Assembly (NCBI GenBank): GCA_944326035.1
Contig: CALVCS010000011.1
Location: 248,001 to 312,000, forward strand
Source of the DNA: an uncultured Alistipes sp.
GTDB taxonomy: Bacteria > Bacteroidota > Bacteroidia > Bacteroidales > Rikenellaceae
Direction: 5' to 3'
Length of the DNA: 64,000 bases
The translations under genes and the position numbers were made by a program. Shown here in pieces: positions 1 to 9,058 of this stretch (position 1 is the stretch's first letter; every line of letters begins with the position of its first letter). The notes beneath the pieces are model-generated. The model was not told the DNA's origin, made no database searches, and saw only the letters and a program-made list of their open reading frames with translations.

Positions 1-126
1 GATCCCGAAGACAAGGTGGTTTTTGTCGATCTGTCCGGAGCGGTGAGGAGGAAATCGGCCGGGGGATGTGGTTTATTTAGAGGTAGAAAACGAGCGGAAA
101 TTTATTTTAGGGATCGTAAAAAATAA
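1..126 (+). CDS. Possible 3' end of an unidentified gene (left edge)
   Basis: Frame 1 is open from the first base to a TAA at 124-126 (41 codons). The first 15 or so codons look coding (a run reading VVFVDLSG), but the later part is rich in AGG/AGA and Lys/Arg codons that the neighbouring genes avoid, so either the tail is unusual or the real stop lies in another frame. I do not recognise the protein. It would be the gene upstream of the kor operon. Confidence 0.25.
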   Translation, partial: DPEDKVVFVDLSGAVRRKSAGGCGLFRGRKRAEIYFRDRKK

Positions 127-158
127 GAATAATTATTATCGGATTGGGGAGAAGTAGT

Positions 159-178
159 TAAATTTGTAAAGCAAATTT
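159..178 (+). promoter_or_regulatory. Predicted kor operon promoter (-7 box) with start-site hairpin
   Basis: TAAATTTG at 159-166 matches the Bacteroidetes -7 consensus TAnnTTTG exactly and lies 22 bases before the first kor start codon. No good TTTG is present at the usual -33 distance. The same bases form a 7-bp inverted repeat (AAATTTG at 160-166, CAAATTT at 172-178) covering the expected start site. Confidence 0.5.
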
Positions 179-187
179 CAATAAATT

Positions 188-418
188 ATGTCAAAAATAA
201 AGGGAAAGGTATTGATCGACCGTGAACGTTGCAAGGGTTGCGACCTATGTGTGGCGGCGTGTCCGGTTCATATCTTGGCCCTGGCCGACCAGGTGAACGC
301 CAGAGGCTATCATTTCAGTACGGTACAACAACCCGACTCCTGTATCGGATGTGCCAGTTGTGCCTTGGTATGTCCGGATAGTTGCATCACGGTATACCGT
401 CAGAAAGTAGAAGCATAA
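188..418 (+). CDS. korD: 2-oxoacid:ferredoxin oxidoreductase, delta (ferredoxin-type) subunit
   Basis: A 76-residue dicluster ferredoxin with two CxxCxxCxxxCP motifs (CKGCDLCVAACP near residues 15-26 and CIGCASCALVCP near 52-63), each expected to bind a [4Fe-4S] cluster. It is the electron-exit subunit of a four-subunit 2-oxoacid:ferredoxin oxidoreductase, passing electrons from the thiamine-diphosphate site to soluble ferredoxin in the cytoplasm. It is first in the tight order delta-alpha-beta-gamma, 24 bases before the alpha gene. The family is certain; whether the complex prefers 2-oxoglutarate or branched-chain 2-oxoacids (Vor) cannot be read from this subunit. Confidence 0.93.
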   Translation: MSKIKGKVLIDRERCKGCDLCVAACPVHILALADQVNARGYHFSTVQQPDSCIGCASCALVCPDSCITVYRQKVEA

Positions 419-442
419 TAGAAAAGTATAACATCCAAACGA

Positions 443-1531
443 ATGAAGGAAGAGGTAAAATTGATGAAGGGGAACGAAGTGGTGGCTGAAGCGGCCATAC
501 GTTGCGGTTGTGACGCCTATTTCGGTTACCCCATCACTCCCCAATCTGAAGTTCTGGAGACGCTCATGCAATTGCGTCCCTGGGAAACCACCGGAATGGT
601 GGTTTTACAGGCCGAAAGCGAAGTCGCCGCGATTAATATGGTGTATGGCGGGGCCGCTTGCGGCAAAAAAGTGATGACCTCCTCGTCGAGTCCGGGGATC
701 AGCCTGATGTGCGAAGGATTGAGCTATCTGGCGGGTGCCGAACTGCCTTGCGTGGTGGTCAACGTATCGCGCGGGGGTCCCGGTCTGGGGACCATTCAAC
801 CGTCGCAGGCTGATTATTTCCAGGCCGTTAAGGGAGGAGGTCACGGTGACTATCATCTGATCGTCTTGGCCCCTAACTCGGTGCAGGAAATGTATGATTT
901 CGTTTCGTTGGGATTCGAGCTGGCGTTCCGTTACCTGAACCCGGTGATGATTCTCTCCGATGGTGTGATCGGCCAGATGATGGAAAAAGTGGTCTTGTCG
1001 GAAGCCGTTCCTCGTTGGACGGACGAACAGATTGTCGCCCAAAGCGGTTCGTGGGCGGTATACGGCAAACCCGAAACCCGGACCCGGAATATCGTCACCT
1101 CGCTGGAACTCGAAGCCGATCGGCAGGAAAAGGTCAATCTGAAATTGATCGAAAAATACCGTCGCGTGGCGGCCAACGAAGTGCGTTATGAAACGTTCCA
1201 GTGTGAAGATGCCGACTATGTGTTGGTAGCGTACGGATCTTCGGCCCGTATCTGCTCGAAGGTGGTGGAAATGGCTCGTGAAGAGGGGCATAAAGTCGGA
1301 TTGTTGCGTCCGATCACGCTGTATCCTTTCCCGTCGGGAGCGATTCGTGAGCTGGCCGATCGTGTGAAAGGGTTCCTGTCGGTAGAAATGAACGCCGGAC
1401 AGATGGTCGAAGATGTCCGTCTGGCCACAGAACATCGCGCTCCGGTAGCCCATTACGGTCGTATGGGCGGGGTGGTACACTCGCCGAGCGAAGTGTATGA
1501 AGCATTGAAACGGGAATTTATCAATCAGTGA
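443..1531 (+). CDS. korA: 2-oxoacid (probably 2-oxoglutarate):ferredoxin oxidoreductase, alpha subunit
   Basis: 362 residues, the usual length for a KorA/VorB-type alpha subunit. The N-terminal pyrimidine-binding fold carries GYPITPQS (about residues 28-35), and a transketolase-C-like domain follows. With the beta subunit it forms the thiamine-diphosphate active site that oxidatively decarboxylates a 2-oxoacid plus CoA to acyl-CoA, CO2 and reduced ferredoxin. A second Met at residue 8 (KLMKGNEVV) is an alternative start. The stop overlaps the GTG three codons upstream of the beta gene's ATG, so translation is probably coupled. In anaerobic Bacteroidales Kor supplies 2-oxoglutarate/succinyl-CoA interconversion; substrate choice here is inferred. 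Confidence 0.92.
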   Translation: MKEEVKLMKGNEVVAEAAIRCGCDAYFGYPITPQSEVLETLMQLRPWETTGMVVLQAESEVAAINMVYGGAACGKKVMTSSSSPGISLMCEGLSYLAGAELPCVVVNVSRGGPGLGTIQPSQADYFQAVKGGGHGDYHLIVLAPNSVQEMYDFVSLGFELAFRYLNPVMILSDGVIGQMMEKVVLSEAVPRWTDEQIVAQSGSWAVYGKPETRTRNIVTSLELEADRQEKVNLKLIEKYRRVAANEVRYETFQCEDADYVLVAYGSSARICSKVVEMAREEGHKVGLLRPITLYPFPSGAIRELADRVKGFLSVEMNAGQMVEDVRLATEHRAPVAHYGRMGGVVHSPSEVYEALKREFINQ

Positions 1532-1536
1532 AAATC

Positions 1537-2307
1537 ATGGCAGCAGAAGTGGAAATGAAACCCGAAAATCTGGTTTACGCCAAACCGCGTCTGATTACCG
1601 ATAAGACAATGCACTATTGTCCGGGATGCAGCCACGGGGTGGTGCATAAACTGATCGCCGAGGTGATTGACGAAATGGGCCTCGAACACGATACGATCGG
1701 TATTTCGCCGGTGGGATGTGCGGTGCTGGCTTACGACTATATCGATGTGGACTGGGTGGAATCCGCCCATGGTCGGGCAACGGCCTTAGCGACCGCAATC
1801 AAGCGTTTGCGTCCCGATAAGATGGTGTTTACCTACCAAGGTGACGGCGACCTGGCCGCCATCGGGACCGGCGAAACCATCCATGCCGGGAACCGAGGTG
1901 AAAATATCACGGTGATCTTTATCAATAACGCGATTTATGGGATGACGGGCGGTCAGATGGCTCCTACGACCTTGTTGGGGATGAAGACGGCTACGACCCC
2001 GTATGGACGAGATCCTCGTTTGAACGGTTATCCGTATAAGATCGGGGAGGTAATGAGTTTGTTGGACGGCGTCTGCTACGTGACCCGTCAGAGTGTACAC
2101 ACCCCGGCTGCGGTTCGCAAGGCCAAAAAGGCCATTCGGAAAGCCTTCGAAAATTCGATGGCAGGCCGAGGACTTTCGCTGGTAGAGATTGTGGCGACCT
2201 GCAATTCGGGTTGGAAGCTCTCTCCGGTCGAAGCCAACCGTTGGATGGAGGAACACATGATGGAGTTCTATCCGTTGGGCGATTTGAAAGATACCGAGAA
2301 GAAGTAA
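1537..2307 (+). CDS. korB: 2-oxoacid:ferredoxin oxidoreductase, beta (ThDP-binding) subunit
   Basis: About 256 residues. CPGCSHG (Cys28 and Cys31) is the conserved cysteine pair of KorB subunits; GDGDLAAIGTGE followed by the NNAIYGMTGGQ segment is the Mg2+/thiamine-diphosphate motif, with GMTGGQ typical of this family. I chose the ATG at 1537; an in-frame GTG at 1528 would add three residues and overlap korA by four bases. The protein holds the cofactor for decarboxylation and sits between the alpha and gamma genes of the same operon. Confidence 0.93.
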   Translation: MAAEVEMKPENLVYAKPRLITDKTMHYCPGCSHGVVHKLIAEVIDEMGLEHDTIGISPVGCAVLAYDYIDVDWVESAHGRATALATAIKRLRPDKMVFTYQGDGDLAAIGTGETIHAGNRGENITVIFINNAIYGMTGGQMAPTTLLGMKTATTPYGRDPRLNGYPYKIGEVMSLLDGVCYVTRQSVHTPAAVRKAKKAIRKAFENSMAGRGLSLVEIVATCNSGWKLSPVEANRWMEEHMMEFYPLGDLKDTEKK

Positions 2308-2314
2308 TACGACT

Positions 2315-2866
2315 ATGATAAAGGAAGAGATCATTATTGCGGGCTTCGGCGGACAGGGAGTTCTGTCGATGGGAAAGATCCTGGCCTACTCCGGCGTGAT
2401 GCAGGGTTTGGAGGTCAGTTGGATGCCTTCGTACGGTCCTGAAATGCGAGGCGGTACGGCCAATGTGACGGTCATTTTGAGCGATCGTCCGATCAGTTCC
2501 CCGATTTCGCACGATTTCGATACGGCCATTATTCTCAATCAGCAGAGTATGGATAAGTTCGAACCGATGGTCAAACCCGGAGGATTGTTGATTTACGATC
2601 CCAATGGGATTTCTCATTTCCCGCAGCGGAAAGACATTCGGGTATACTCTATCGATGCGACGGCTGAAGCGGCTCGTAGCGGAAATATGCGGGTATTCAA
2701 TACGATGATTTTGGGCGGTTATCTGAAAGTCAAACCGATTTTGACGCTCGATCATGTGCTGGCCGGATTGGCCAAATCGCTGCCCGAACGTTTGCATAAG
2801 TTGTTGCCGGCCAATGAAGCGGCGATTCGTCGCGGCATGGAGCTGATTCAGGAAAAAGAGGCTTAG
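2315..2866 (+). CDS. korC: 2-oxoacid:ferredoxin oxidoreductase, gamma subunit
   Basis: 183 residues. The N-terminus has GFGGQGV (residues 10-16) and, further on, SYGPEMRGG, both hallmarks of the pyruvate/ketoisovalerate oxidoreductase gamma family (the CoA-binding part of the enzyme). It follows korB after 7 bases and is last in the operon; a hairpin terminator lies 20 bases past the stop. All four subunits are intact with uninterrupted frames. Confidence 0.93.
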   Translation: MIKEEIIIAGFGGQGVLSMGKILAYSGVMQGLEVSWMPSYGPEMRGGTANVTVILSDRPISSPISHDFDTAIILNQQSMDKFEPMVKPGGLLIYDPNGISHFPQRKDIRVYSIDATAEAARSGNMRVFNTMILGGYLKVKPILTLDHVLAGLAKSLPERLHKLLPANEAAIRRGMELIQEKEA

Positions 2867-2886
2867 CTGTCGGCAAACAGACGCGT

Positions 2887-2924
2887 CGAGGCGGAATTCT
2901 TACGGATTCCGCCTCGTTGTTTTC
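2887..2924 (+). terminator. Rho-independent terminator of the kor operon
   Basis: Perfect 11-bp inverted repeat (CGAGGCGGAAT at 2887-2897, ATTCCGCCTCG at 2906-2916), 8-base loop, followed by GTTGTTTT-type sequence. Confidence 0.8.
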
Positions 2925-2986
2925 GGGATCTATACCGGGAAAACCTTCGAAAATTTCTTTATTTTGTGGAAACGAAAGGAACCAGT

Positions 2987-3538
2987 ATGAACGAATTGGA
3001 AAAGATGCGGAGCAGTCAGTTGGCCGATATGCGTGCCGAAGAGCTCCAGCAGAGCTTTGTACATTGTAAGCGGCTATTGGCCCGCTTTCGGACCATGACG
3101 GTGTATGATGATGATTATCGGGCGGTTTTAGAGGATTTGATCCCCGGGATACCGGCTACGGCTGTGATTGTCCCTCCGTTTTATTGCGATCATGGACATG
3201 GAATTCGTTTGGGCGAACAGGTCTTTGTGAATGCGGGCTGTACGTTTTTGGATGGGGCTTATATTACCATCGGCGATTATACGCTCATTGGACCGGATGT
3301 GCGGATCTATACTCCGCATCATCCCATGGATTATCAGGCGCGTCGTCTTCCGCAAGAGTATGCTTATCCGGTGACGATCGGACGAGATTGCTGGATCGGA
3401 GGGGGAACGGTGATCTGTCCGGGGGTTCGGATCGGAGACCGGGTGGTGATCGGCGCCGGGAGTGTCGTGGTGAATGACTTGCCAGATGACTGTATGGCAG
3501 CAGGAAATCCGGCCGTGGTTAAAAAATACCTGCGTTAA
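2987..3538 (+). CDS. Sugar O-acetyltransferase (maltose/galactoside acetyltransferase family)
   Basis: 183 residues from the ATG at 2987; a GTG at 2966 would add seven unlikely residues. The N-terminal helical part (LEKMRSSQLADMRAEEL) is the Mac domain of maltose acetyltransferases, followed by a left-handed beta-helix of hexapeptide repeats. YTPHHPMD contains the catalytic His of the LacA/Maa/NodL class, and the C-terminal AGNPAVVKKYL tail is typical. It transfers acetyl from acetyl-CoA to a sugar hydroxyl in the cytoplasm; the physiological acceptor is unknown. It stands alone between the kor terminator and convergent genes. Confidence 0.85.
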   Translation: MNELEKMRSSQLADMRAEELQQSFVHCKRLLARFRTMTVYDDDYRAVLEDLIPGIPATAVIVPPFYCDHGHGIRLGEQVFVNAGCTFLDGAYITIGDYTLIGPDVRIYTPHHPMDYQARRLPQEYAYPVTIGRDCWIGGGTVICPGVRIGDRVVIGAGSVVVNDLPDDCMAAGNPAVVKKYLR

Positions 3539-3650
3539 GCGATCAAAAACCTATCGTTCCCTTTGGAATAACCTGACGAAGCGGCACATACCGGCGGCCA
3601 GGTAAAAATGGAGTCTTTCGGTATGGCGGAATGAGGCGAGGGAAGGACCA

Positions 3651-4283
3651 TTACTCTTTTTGCATGTCGTCGTAGCTTCTTAAGGTAGGAAGGCTCAGAT
3701 GGTATTTGACGGCAATGATGCGGCAGGCCACGACCGACAGGGCCGCAATGGTCTGTACGGCATTGGGGTTGAGGTCGATTTGTAGGCCGATCCAATAAAA
3801 TACGCCGCCTACGATACAGGCTAAGGCATAGATATCTTTACGAAAGATCAGCGGTTCTTCATTGATGAGGATGTCGCGCATGACCCCGCCGAAAGCCCCG
3901 GTGATGGTTCCCATGACGATGGCCACCCAAAAGGGAAAACCGGCCAGCAACGATTTTTGAATACCCACGACCACAAATAAGGCCAATCCGATGGAGTCGA
4001 AGATAAAGAAAGTGTTGTTGAGCCGGATCAGGTATTTGCCGAAGATAATCACCAATAGCAGGGCGATTCCGGTCACCGTCAGATAGATGCCGTTTTGCAT
4101 CCAGAAGGGGGTGATATCCAGCAATAAATCGCGCAGGGTCCCACCTCCGATGGCGGTGATAAGCCCTACGACATAGGCCCCGAACCAATCGAATTGTTTG
4201 GCTGAGGCCAACCGAATGCCGCTGATGGCGAAAGCCAGCGTGCCGAGGATTTCGATAACCGTCGTAAAGAACGTCGTACTCAT
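3651..4283 (-). CDS. Trimeric intracellular cation (TRIC) channel family / UPF0126 membrane protein
   Basis: 210 residues, almost entirely hydrophobic, with about seven predicted transmembrane segments. Two related halves carry the family's glycine-rich signatures: GGGTLRDLL near residue 47 and GGVMRDIL near residue 132. Bacterial TRIC homologs (YicG type) are inner-membrane, probably K+-conducting channels; the role in bacteria is poorly known. It starts 30 bases after the fmt stop on the same strand, so it is likely co-transcribed behind fmt. Confidence 0.85.
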   Translation of the reverse strand: MSTTFFTTVIEILGTLAFAISGIRLASAKQFDWFGAYVVGLITAIGGGTLRDLLLDITPFWMQNGIYLTVTGIALLLVIIFGKYLIRLNNTFFIFDSIGLALFVVVGIQKSLLAGFPFWVAIVMGTITGAFGGVMRDILINEEPLIFRKDIYALACIVGGVFYWIGLQIDLNPNAVQTIAALSVVACRIIAVKYHLSLPTLRSYDDMQKE

Positions 4284-4313
4284 CGCAGGTTTGAGATTTC
4301 GGTTCGAACGGTT

Positions 4314-5279
4314 TTATTGGGCCCGAAAGGAGGTGATAGCTTTGAACCCGCGCAGCAACTCGTCGGTATTCATCCGTTTCTTGCCGGCTAATTGTAATTG
4401 CTGAATGTGAAGCCATCCGTCCGCACAGCCGATGGAAAGGTCGGTTTTCCCGTCCGAGCGGATCTGGCCGGGGAGGGTTCCGGACGCTTTTTCTCCATAA
4501 GCACGGTAGATTTTCAGCATCTGGGAGGGATGGGGTTCGGTGTCGAGGCTGACCAGTTCGCACCAGGCGCCCGGATAAGGGCTCAGTCCCCGAATCAGAT
4601 GGCAAATTTCATCGGTCGATTTGTGCCAGTCGATATGGCAGGTTTCTTTAAAGATTTTCGGGGCGGGTTTCTCTTCCGAAGATTCGAGCTGTGGAACCGG
4701 TACGGCTTCGCCGCGTGCGATACGGTCGACCGTTTGCAGCACCAGTTGAGTCCCTTCGATCATCAGTTTGTCATGCAGACTGCCGGCGTCATCCTGGGGG
4801 TCAATGGCGACCCGAATACGACCCAGAATGTCCCCTTTATCGATTTCGTGATTAAGCATGAAGGTGGTGACACCGGTCTCTTTTTCGCCGTTGATCAGGG
4901 CCCAGTTGATCGGAGCCGCACCCCGATAAGCGGGGAGTAACGAAGCGTGTAGGTTGAATGTTCCTAAACGGGGGGCTGTCCAAATCACTTCGGGCAACAT
5001 GCGAAAGGCGATCACAATCCCCAGATCGGCTTGTAAGGCACGGAAGCTCTCTACAAAATCGGGTGCTTTGAGTTTTTCGGGTTGCAGGACCGGCAAGCCG
5101 ACTGACAAGGCATATTGTTTGACGGCCGATTGTTGCATTTTCAGTCCTCGTCCGGCCGGTTTGTCGGGAGAGGTCACCACGGCAACAATCTGATACCCGG
5201 CCTCTACCAATTTTTGCAACGGCATAACGGCGAAATCGGGCGTACCCAGGTAGACGATTCTTAACTGTTTAGGATCCAT
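4314..5279 (-). CDS. fmt: Methionyl-tRNA formyltransferase
   Basis: 321 residues, normal for Fmt. The N-terminal Rossmann fold opens RIVYLGTPDFA; FNLHASLLPAYRGAAP carries the catalytic Asn and His, and LNHEIDKGDIL carries the catalytic Asp. The C-terminal OB-like domain includes IRGLSPYPGAW. It formylates initiator Met-tRNA using 10-formyl-tetrahydrofolate. It is followed closely by the TRIC-family gene; no def gene is in the window. Confidence 0.96.
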   Translation of the reverse strand: MDPKQLRIVYLGTPDFAVMPLQKLVEAGYQIVAVVTSPDKPAGRGLKMQQSAVKQYALSVGLPVLQPEKLKAPDFVESFRALQADLGIVIAFRMLPEVIWTAPRLGTFNLHASLLPAYRGAAPINWALINGEKETGVTTFMLNHEIDKGDILGRIRVAIDPQDDAGSLHDKLMIEGTQLVLQTVDRIARGEAVPVPQLESSEEKPAPKIFKETCHIDWHKSTDEICHLIRGLSPYPGAWCELVSLDTEPHPSQMLKIYRAYGEKASGTLPGQIRSDGKTDLSIGCADGWLHIQQLQLAGKKRMNTDELLRGFKAITSFRAQ

Positions 5280-5304
5280 AGAAGTGTGTTTGGACGGTTC
5301 TTAT

Positions 5305-5344
5305 AGGGGAATGGGGTTACAGGCAGGGGAATGGGGTTACAGGT
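5305..5344. repeat. Two-copy 20-bp tandem repeat
   Basis: Two adjacent 20-base units (5305-5324 and 5325-5344), identical except for the last base, between the fmt start and the ribBA terminator. It probably arose by slippage; no function is evident. Confidence 0.85.
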
Positions 5345-5384
5345 AGGCCGGATTTTGGATTGCCCTTTCGGAGGCCGGTTAGCT

Positions 5385-5430
5385 CCTTCTGGGAAAAGCC
5401 GACTACCGGTGAGTGATCTCACCGGTAGTC
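5385..5430 (-). terminator. Terminator downstream of ribBA
   Basis: Perfect 12-bp inverted repeat (5401-5412 and 5419-5430) with a 6-base loop. Read on the minus strand it is followed by GGCTTTTCCC. It lies 33 bases beyond the ribBA stop. Confidence 0.75.
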
Positions 5431-5462
5431 AGAATGTGCCGAGCCTTTGGGTAAGCCTCGGT

Positions 5463-6683
5463 TTATTTAAGCAGGCCCAGTTTATGGCCCATAACGGCCT
5501 CTTTGGTTTTCAGGTATTTTTCGTTGTAGGGATTGGGCGGAATCACGATCGGAACAATCTGATCGATACTCAAACCGTATCCTTCCAATCCGGCTCGTTT
5601 GAGCGGGTTGTTGGTGAGCAGTTTCATTTTGGTGATGCCGATCTCGCGCAGGATGCTGGCCCCTACCCCATAGTCGCGTTCATCGACCCGGAAGCCCAAC
5701 TTGAGATTGGCTTCAGCCGTATCGTACCCCTCTTCCTGGAGTTTGTAGGCCTTCATTTTGTTGCACAGGCCGATGCCTCGGCCTTCCTGGTTCAGGTAAA
5801 TCAGAGCCCCTTTCCCCTCTTTTTCGATCATCTGCATGGCGGTATGGAGTTGGTCGCCGCAGTCGCAACGATACGACCCCAGAATATCGCCCGTCGCGCA
5901 GGAGGAGTGCATGCGGACCAAGACGGGTTCATCTTTTTCCCAGGAGCCTTTGATCAGCGCAAAGTGTTCCAAACCATTGCTTTTCTGACGGAACGGGATC
6001 ATCTTGAAGTCGCCCCAACGGGTAGGCATTTCGACCATTACCCCTTTTTCGACGATCGATTCGCTTTTGAGTCGGTAAGCGATGATATCGGCGATGGAGA
6101 CGATCTTCAGCCCGAATTTTTGGGCAATTTTCAGCAGGTCGTCCAGACGAGCCATGGTGCCGTCTTCGTTCATGATTTCGATGAGGGCACCCCCTGGCGT
6201 CAGACCGGCCATACGGGTCAAATCGACAACGGCTTCGGTATGGCCCGGACGGCGCAAGACACCTTTGTTACGGGCCCGTAACGGGAAAATATGTCCCGGG
6301 CGGCCCAAATCGCCAGGCTTGGTGGCCGGGTCGATCAACGCCCGGATGGTACGAGCCCGTTCAACGGCCGATACACCGGTGGTCGATCCTTCGCCCAACC
6401 AGTCGACCGATACCGTGAACGGAGTTCCCAGCAGCGAGGTGTTATCTGCCACTTGCATGTTCAGTTCCAATTCTTTGCATCGATCTTCGGTCAGCGGGGC
6501 GCACAGAACTCCCCGACCGTTGTGGAGCATGAAGTTGACAATTTCGGGTGTGATTTTTTCTCCGGCCACGATAAAATCTCCTTCGTTTTCGCGGTCTTCG
6601 TCGTCGACGACGATGACGACTTTGCCGGCGCGGATGTCTTCGAGTACCTCGTCGACACTATTGAGTGTTCGCTGTTTTTCCAT
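5463..6683 (-). CDS. ribBA: Bifunctional 3,4-dihydroxy-2-butanone 4-phosphate synthase / GTP cyclohydrolase II
   Basis: 406 residues. The N-terminal half is the RibB domain with [11 protein letters not shown] (about residues 27-37); the C-terminal half is the RibA domain with the zinc-ligand segment HSSCATGD...YRCDCGDQL and NQEGRGIGL. It makes both precursors of riboflavin from ribulose 5-phosphate and GTP. The start codon lies inside the last 26 bases of the LptF/G gene, indicating an operon with the upstream permeases. I see no FMN riboswitch ahead of it; the upstream sequence is coding. Confidence 0.96.
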   Translation of the reverse strand: MEKQRTLNSVDEVLEDIRAGKVVIVVDDEDRENEGDFIVAGEKITPEIVNFMLHNGRGVLCAPLTEDRCKELELNMQVADNTSLLGTPFTVSVDWLGEGSTTGVSAVERARTIRALIDPATKPGDLGRPGHIFPLRARNKGVLRRPGHTEAVVDLTRMAGLTPGGALIEIMNEDGTMARLDDLLKIAQKFGLKIVSIADIIAYRLKSESIVEKGVMVEMPTRWGDFKMIPFRQKSNGLEHFALIKGSWEKDEPVLVRMHSSCATGDILGSYRCDCGDQLHTAMQMIEKEGKGALIYLNQEGRGIGLCNKMKAYKLQEEGYDTAEANLKLGFRVDERDYGVGASILREIGITKMKLLTNNPLKRAGLEGYGLSIDQIVPIVIPPNPYNEKYLKTKEAVMGHKLGLLK

Positions 6684-8142
6684 GGTCGTGTTTATTTCGT
6701 TTGAGAATATTTTGCAATTTGGCTTTCAGTTTTTTATACTGCATATAATACCATTCGGCATTGAGCAGATTGGAGTCATTGGTGGCTTTGTAGGTCAGGT
6801 AGATCGAAATGGGCAGCAGCACGAACGAAGAGAACCATACCCCTTGGAAGGAGCTCCAGCTGCCTTCTCGCGCCATTTTTTCTCCGGTCATGGAGATGAT
6901 GTAATAGATGACGAAAAAGGCGACCGATACGACAATCGGGGTCCCCAATCCTCCCTTGCGGATGATGGCGCCCAGCGGTGCTCCGATCAGGAAAAAGATC
7001 ATGATCGAGGCCGGCAAGGACATTTTGTTGTGCCAGGAGATCTGATATCGGTAGAGCTGGCTGAGGGCATCCTTGGAGGTGGATTCGTCGAAGGTATAGG
7101 AGTTCCTGGCGCTTTTGGCGCTACGGATAGCCGATTCGTAGAGCTCTTTTTTCTGGCGGACATCCAGGGCCGGAATTTGAGCCTGTACGTCCAGCTGGGG
7201 TTTGGGCTGAGGTTTGGGAAGGGAGTCGACTACAATCGACAGATCGTGTGGGAAGAGGAAGCTTTGCATCATGGGGTCGTACGAGGCCGAGGCAGTCTCT
7301 TCGCTCAATCGCCGCAGGGAGTCGATCCCGATCTCCAGGTCGTGAATATTTTTGGTTTGGCTATTGTTATTGAACAGCGACATGTCGCTACGTTCGAAGT
7401 CGAATCCCGTCAGCGGAATCACCCCTTTCTGCACGTCGAACATATGGTGACGCAGGGCACTGTTGGTAAACCAGTCGGCGTAACTACGGGAGTTTTCGTA
7501 CGTTTCGCCGTTATAGAGGGTGACCAATAGAAACCGCTTGTCGTCCGAAAGGGTGATATACCCCGAATCGGCGACGGTGGTGGTCATATTTCCACTTTGG
7601 TCGCGGGTGTCGTAGATCAGGACGTCGGTCAGCAATTTGGTATGGGGATCTTGTTTGCCGACCCGGATACTCATATTTTCGATGCCGTTGAAGAAGATTC
7701 CGTCTTTAAATTCGATCGACTGTTTCTGTTGTCGGACGTCGTACAAGAGGGCGAACATTTTTTGTGTGGCGTAGGGCACCAGATTGTTGGCCACGAAGAA
7801 ACTGGCCACAGCGATGAAAAAGACAACGATAATCAATGGTTGGAGAATACGGGGCAAGGAGATGCCGGCCGATTTGAGGGCCAACAGTTCATAATGTTCG
7901 CCCAGGTTCCCCAGGGTCATGATGGCGGCCAACAGGGTGGCCAGCGGCAAGGCCATCGGGATCATGGTGGCCGAGACATACCACATCAGTTCGAAGATGA
8001 CGTCCAGTCCGATTCCTTTCCCCACCAGTTCGTCGATATAGCGCCACATGAACTGCAGCAACAGGACGAACATCACGATAAAAAACGTGAGGATCATCGG
8101 CCCTAAATAGGCTTTAAGGATCAGTTTGTGAACGGTTTTCAT
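6658..8142 (-). CDS. LptF/LptG-family permease (LPS export ABC transporter)
   Basis: 494 residues. Three N-terminal transmembrane segments (within residues 1-130) are followed by a long periplasmic domain and three more membrane segments near residues 355-455, the YjgP/YjgQ arrangement. LptF/G pairs form the inner-membrane core that extracts lipopolysaccharide and hands it to LptC/A/D. The ATG overlaps the TGA of the metal permease gene (ATGA) and the 3' end overlaps ribBA by 26 bases. The periplasmic part is larger than in E. coli LptF, as is common in Bacteroidetes. Whether it is F or G cannot be decided; an LptD-like gene lies at the right end of the window. Confidence 0.9.
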   Translation of the reverse strand: MKTVHKLILKAYLGPMILTFFIVMFVLLLQFMWRYIDELVGKGIGLDVIFELMWYVSATMIPMALPLATLLAAIMTLGNLGEHYELLALKSAGISLPRILQPLIIVVFFIAVASFFVANNLVPYATQKMFALLYDVRQQKQSIEFKDGIFFNGIENMSIRVGKQDPHTKLLTDVLIYDTRDQSGNMTTTVADSGYITLSDDKRFLLVTLYNGETYENSRSYADWFTNSALRHHMFDVQKGVIPLTGFDFERSDMSLFNNNSQTKNIHDLEIGIDSLRRLSEETASASYDPMMQSFLFPHDLSIVVDSLPKPQPKPQLDVQAQIPALDVRQKKELYESAIRSAKSARNSYTFDESTSKDALSQLYRYQISWHNKMSLPASIMIFFLIGAPLGAIIRKGGLGTPIVVSVAFFVIYYIISMTGEKMAREGSWSSFQGVWFSSFVLLPISIYLTYKATNDSNLLNAEWYYMQYKKLKAKLQNILKRNKHDHGKTANTQ

Positions 8143-8972
8143 ACCTTAGCGGGTTGCCTGCGCCAGCGTCGCAAAGTTAATAGTTTTACTACAATAAGCG
8201 TAAGGGTCAGGACAAATATTGTGGAGGCGCCGGAGGGGATGTTGCTGCGGTAACTGATATAGAGGCCGACGAATGCGCACAGTGCGGCGATCACGGAGGC
8301 ATAGAGGGCCATACGGCCGAATCGTTTGGTCAACGCTCCGGCAATCACGGCCGGGATGGTCAACAGAGAGATCAGCAAGACGATGCCTACGACGCGGATG
8401 GTAATGACGATGGTGACCGCAGTGAGGGCGGACATCAGATAGCTGATGGTTCGTGTGGGCATTTGTTGGCTGCGGGCGTATTCACGATCGAAGGCGGTGT
8501 AGAGAATCGGTCGATAAAACAGGGTAAAGAGAATCAGAATCAAGACATCGGTGATACCCATCCAGACGATATCTTGCGGGGTGACGCTGAGGATGTTCCC
8601 AAACAGGAAGCTCATCAGGTTTGGGGCATATCCGGGTGTCAGATAGATGAAGACGATGCCGATGGCCATTCCCAGCGACCAGAGCAGGCCGATGGCCGAG
8701 TCTTCGCGGATTTGTCGACGAGCCGAGAGGGTTTCGATGCCCAGCGAGGCCAGAATGGCGAAGACAAGGGCCCCTAACAACGGGTTGATGCCGAAATAGT
8801 AAGCCATTCCGATGCCGCCGAACGAGGCGTGGGTGATGCCTCCGCTCAGGAAAACGAGCCGTCGGCAGACGACATACGTACCGATAATACCACAGGCCAG
8901 CCCTGTCAAGAGACAGGCCAGTGCCGCATGGCCCAGAAACTGGTATTGAAATATTTCTCGAATAAAATCCAT
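8139..8972 (-). CDS. Metal (Zn/Mn/Fe-type) ABC transporter permease, ZnuB/MntB family
   Basis: 277 residues, eight or more hydrophobic segments, with the family-specific stretch VVCRRLVFLSGGITHASFGGIG near residues 35-56. ABC-3 permeases import divalent metals with a partner ATPase and a binding protein; neither is in this window, so partners must be encoded elsewhere or just outside. It is first in a minus-strand operon with the LptF/G permease and ribBA, with a promoter box 15 bases before the start codon. Confidence 0.88.
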   Translation of the reverse strand: MDFIREIFQYQFLGHAALACLLTGLACGIIGTYVVCRRLVFLSGGITHASFGGIGMAYYFGINPLLGALVFAILASLGIETLSARRQIREDSAIGLLWSLGMAIGIVFIYLTPGYAPNLMSFLFGNILSVTPQDIVWMGITDVLILILFTLFYRPILYTAFDREYARSQQMPTRTISYLMSALTAVTIVITIRVVGIVLLISLLTIPAVIAGALTKRFGRMALYASVIAALCAFVGLYISYRSNIPSGASTIFVLTLTLIVVKLLTLRRWRRQPAKV

Positions 8973-8986
8973 AGGCGGTAAGGGGA

Positions 8987-8994
8987 CAAAATTA
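8987..8994 (-). promoter_or_regulatory. Predicted -7 promoter box for the metal permease-lptF/G-ribBA operon
   Basis: On the minus strand this reads TAATTTTG, a full match to TAnnTTTG, 15 bases upstream of the start codon at 8972. The -33 region is A/T-rich without a clear TTTG. Confidence 0.5.
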
Positions 8995-9027
8995 CGGCTT
9001 TTTTCTTAATAAATGGAGCAGTTTTCG

Positions 9028-9035
9028 TACTTTTG
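9028..9035 (+). promoter_or_regulatory. Predicted -7 promoter box for mtaB
   Basis: TACTTTTG fully matches TAnnTTTG, 23 bases before the mtaB ATG and divergent from the box at 8987-8994. Confidence 0.5.
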
Positions 9036-9058
9036 CTTCCGATTTCAAATGTGTTTTC

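Noticed and set aside
5305..5344. Start of a CRISPR array
   Set aside because: Only two units with no spacer between them; a simple tandem duplication.
6082..7530. Plus-strand open frame of 482 codons across ribBA and the LptF/G gene
   Set aside because: Antisense shadow spanning two well-supported minus-strand genes.
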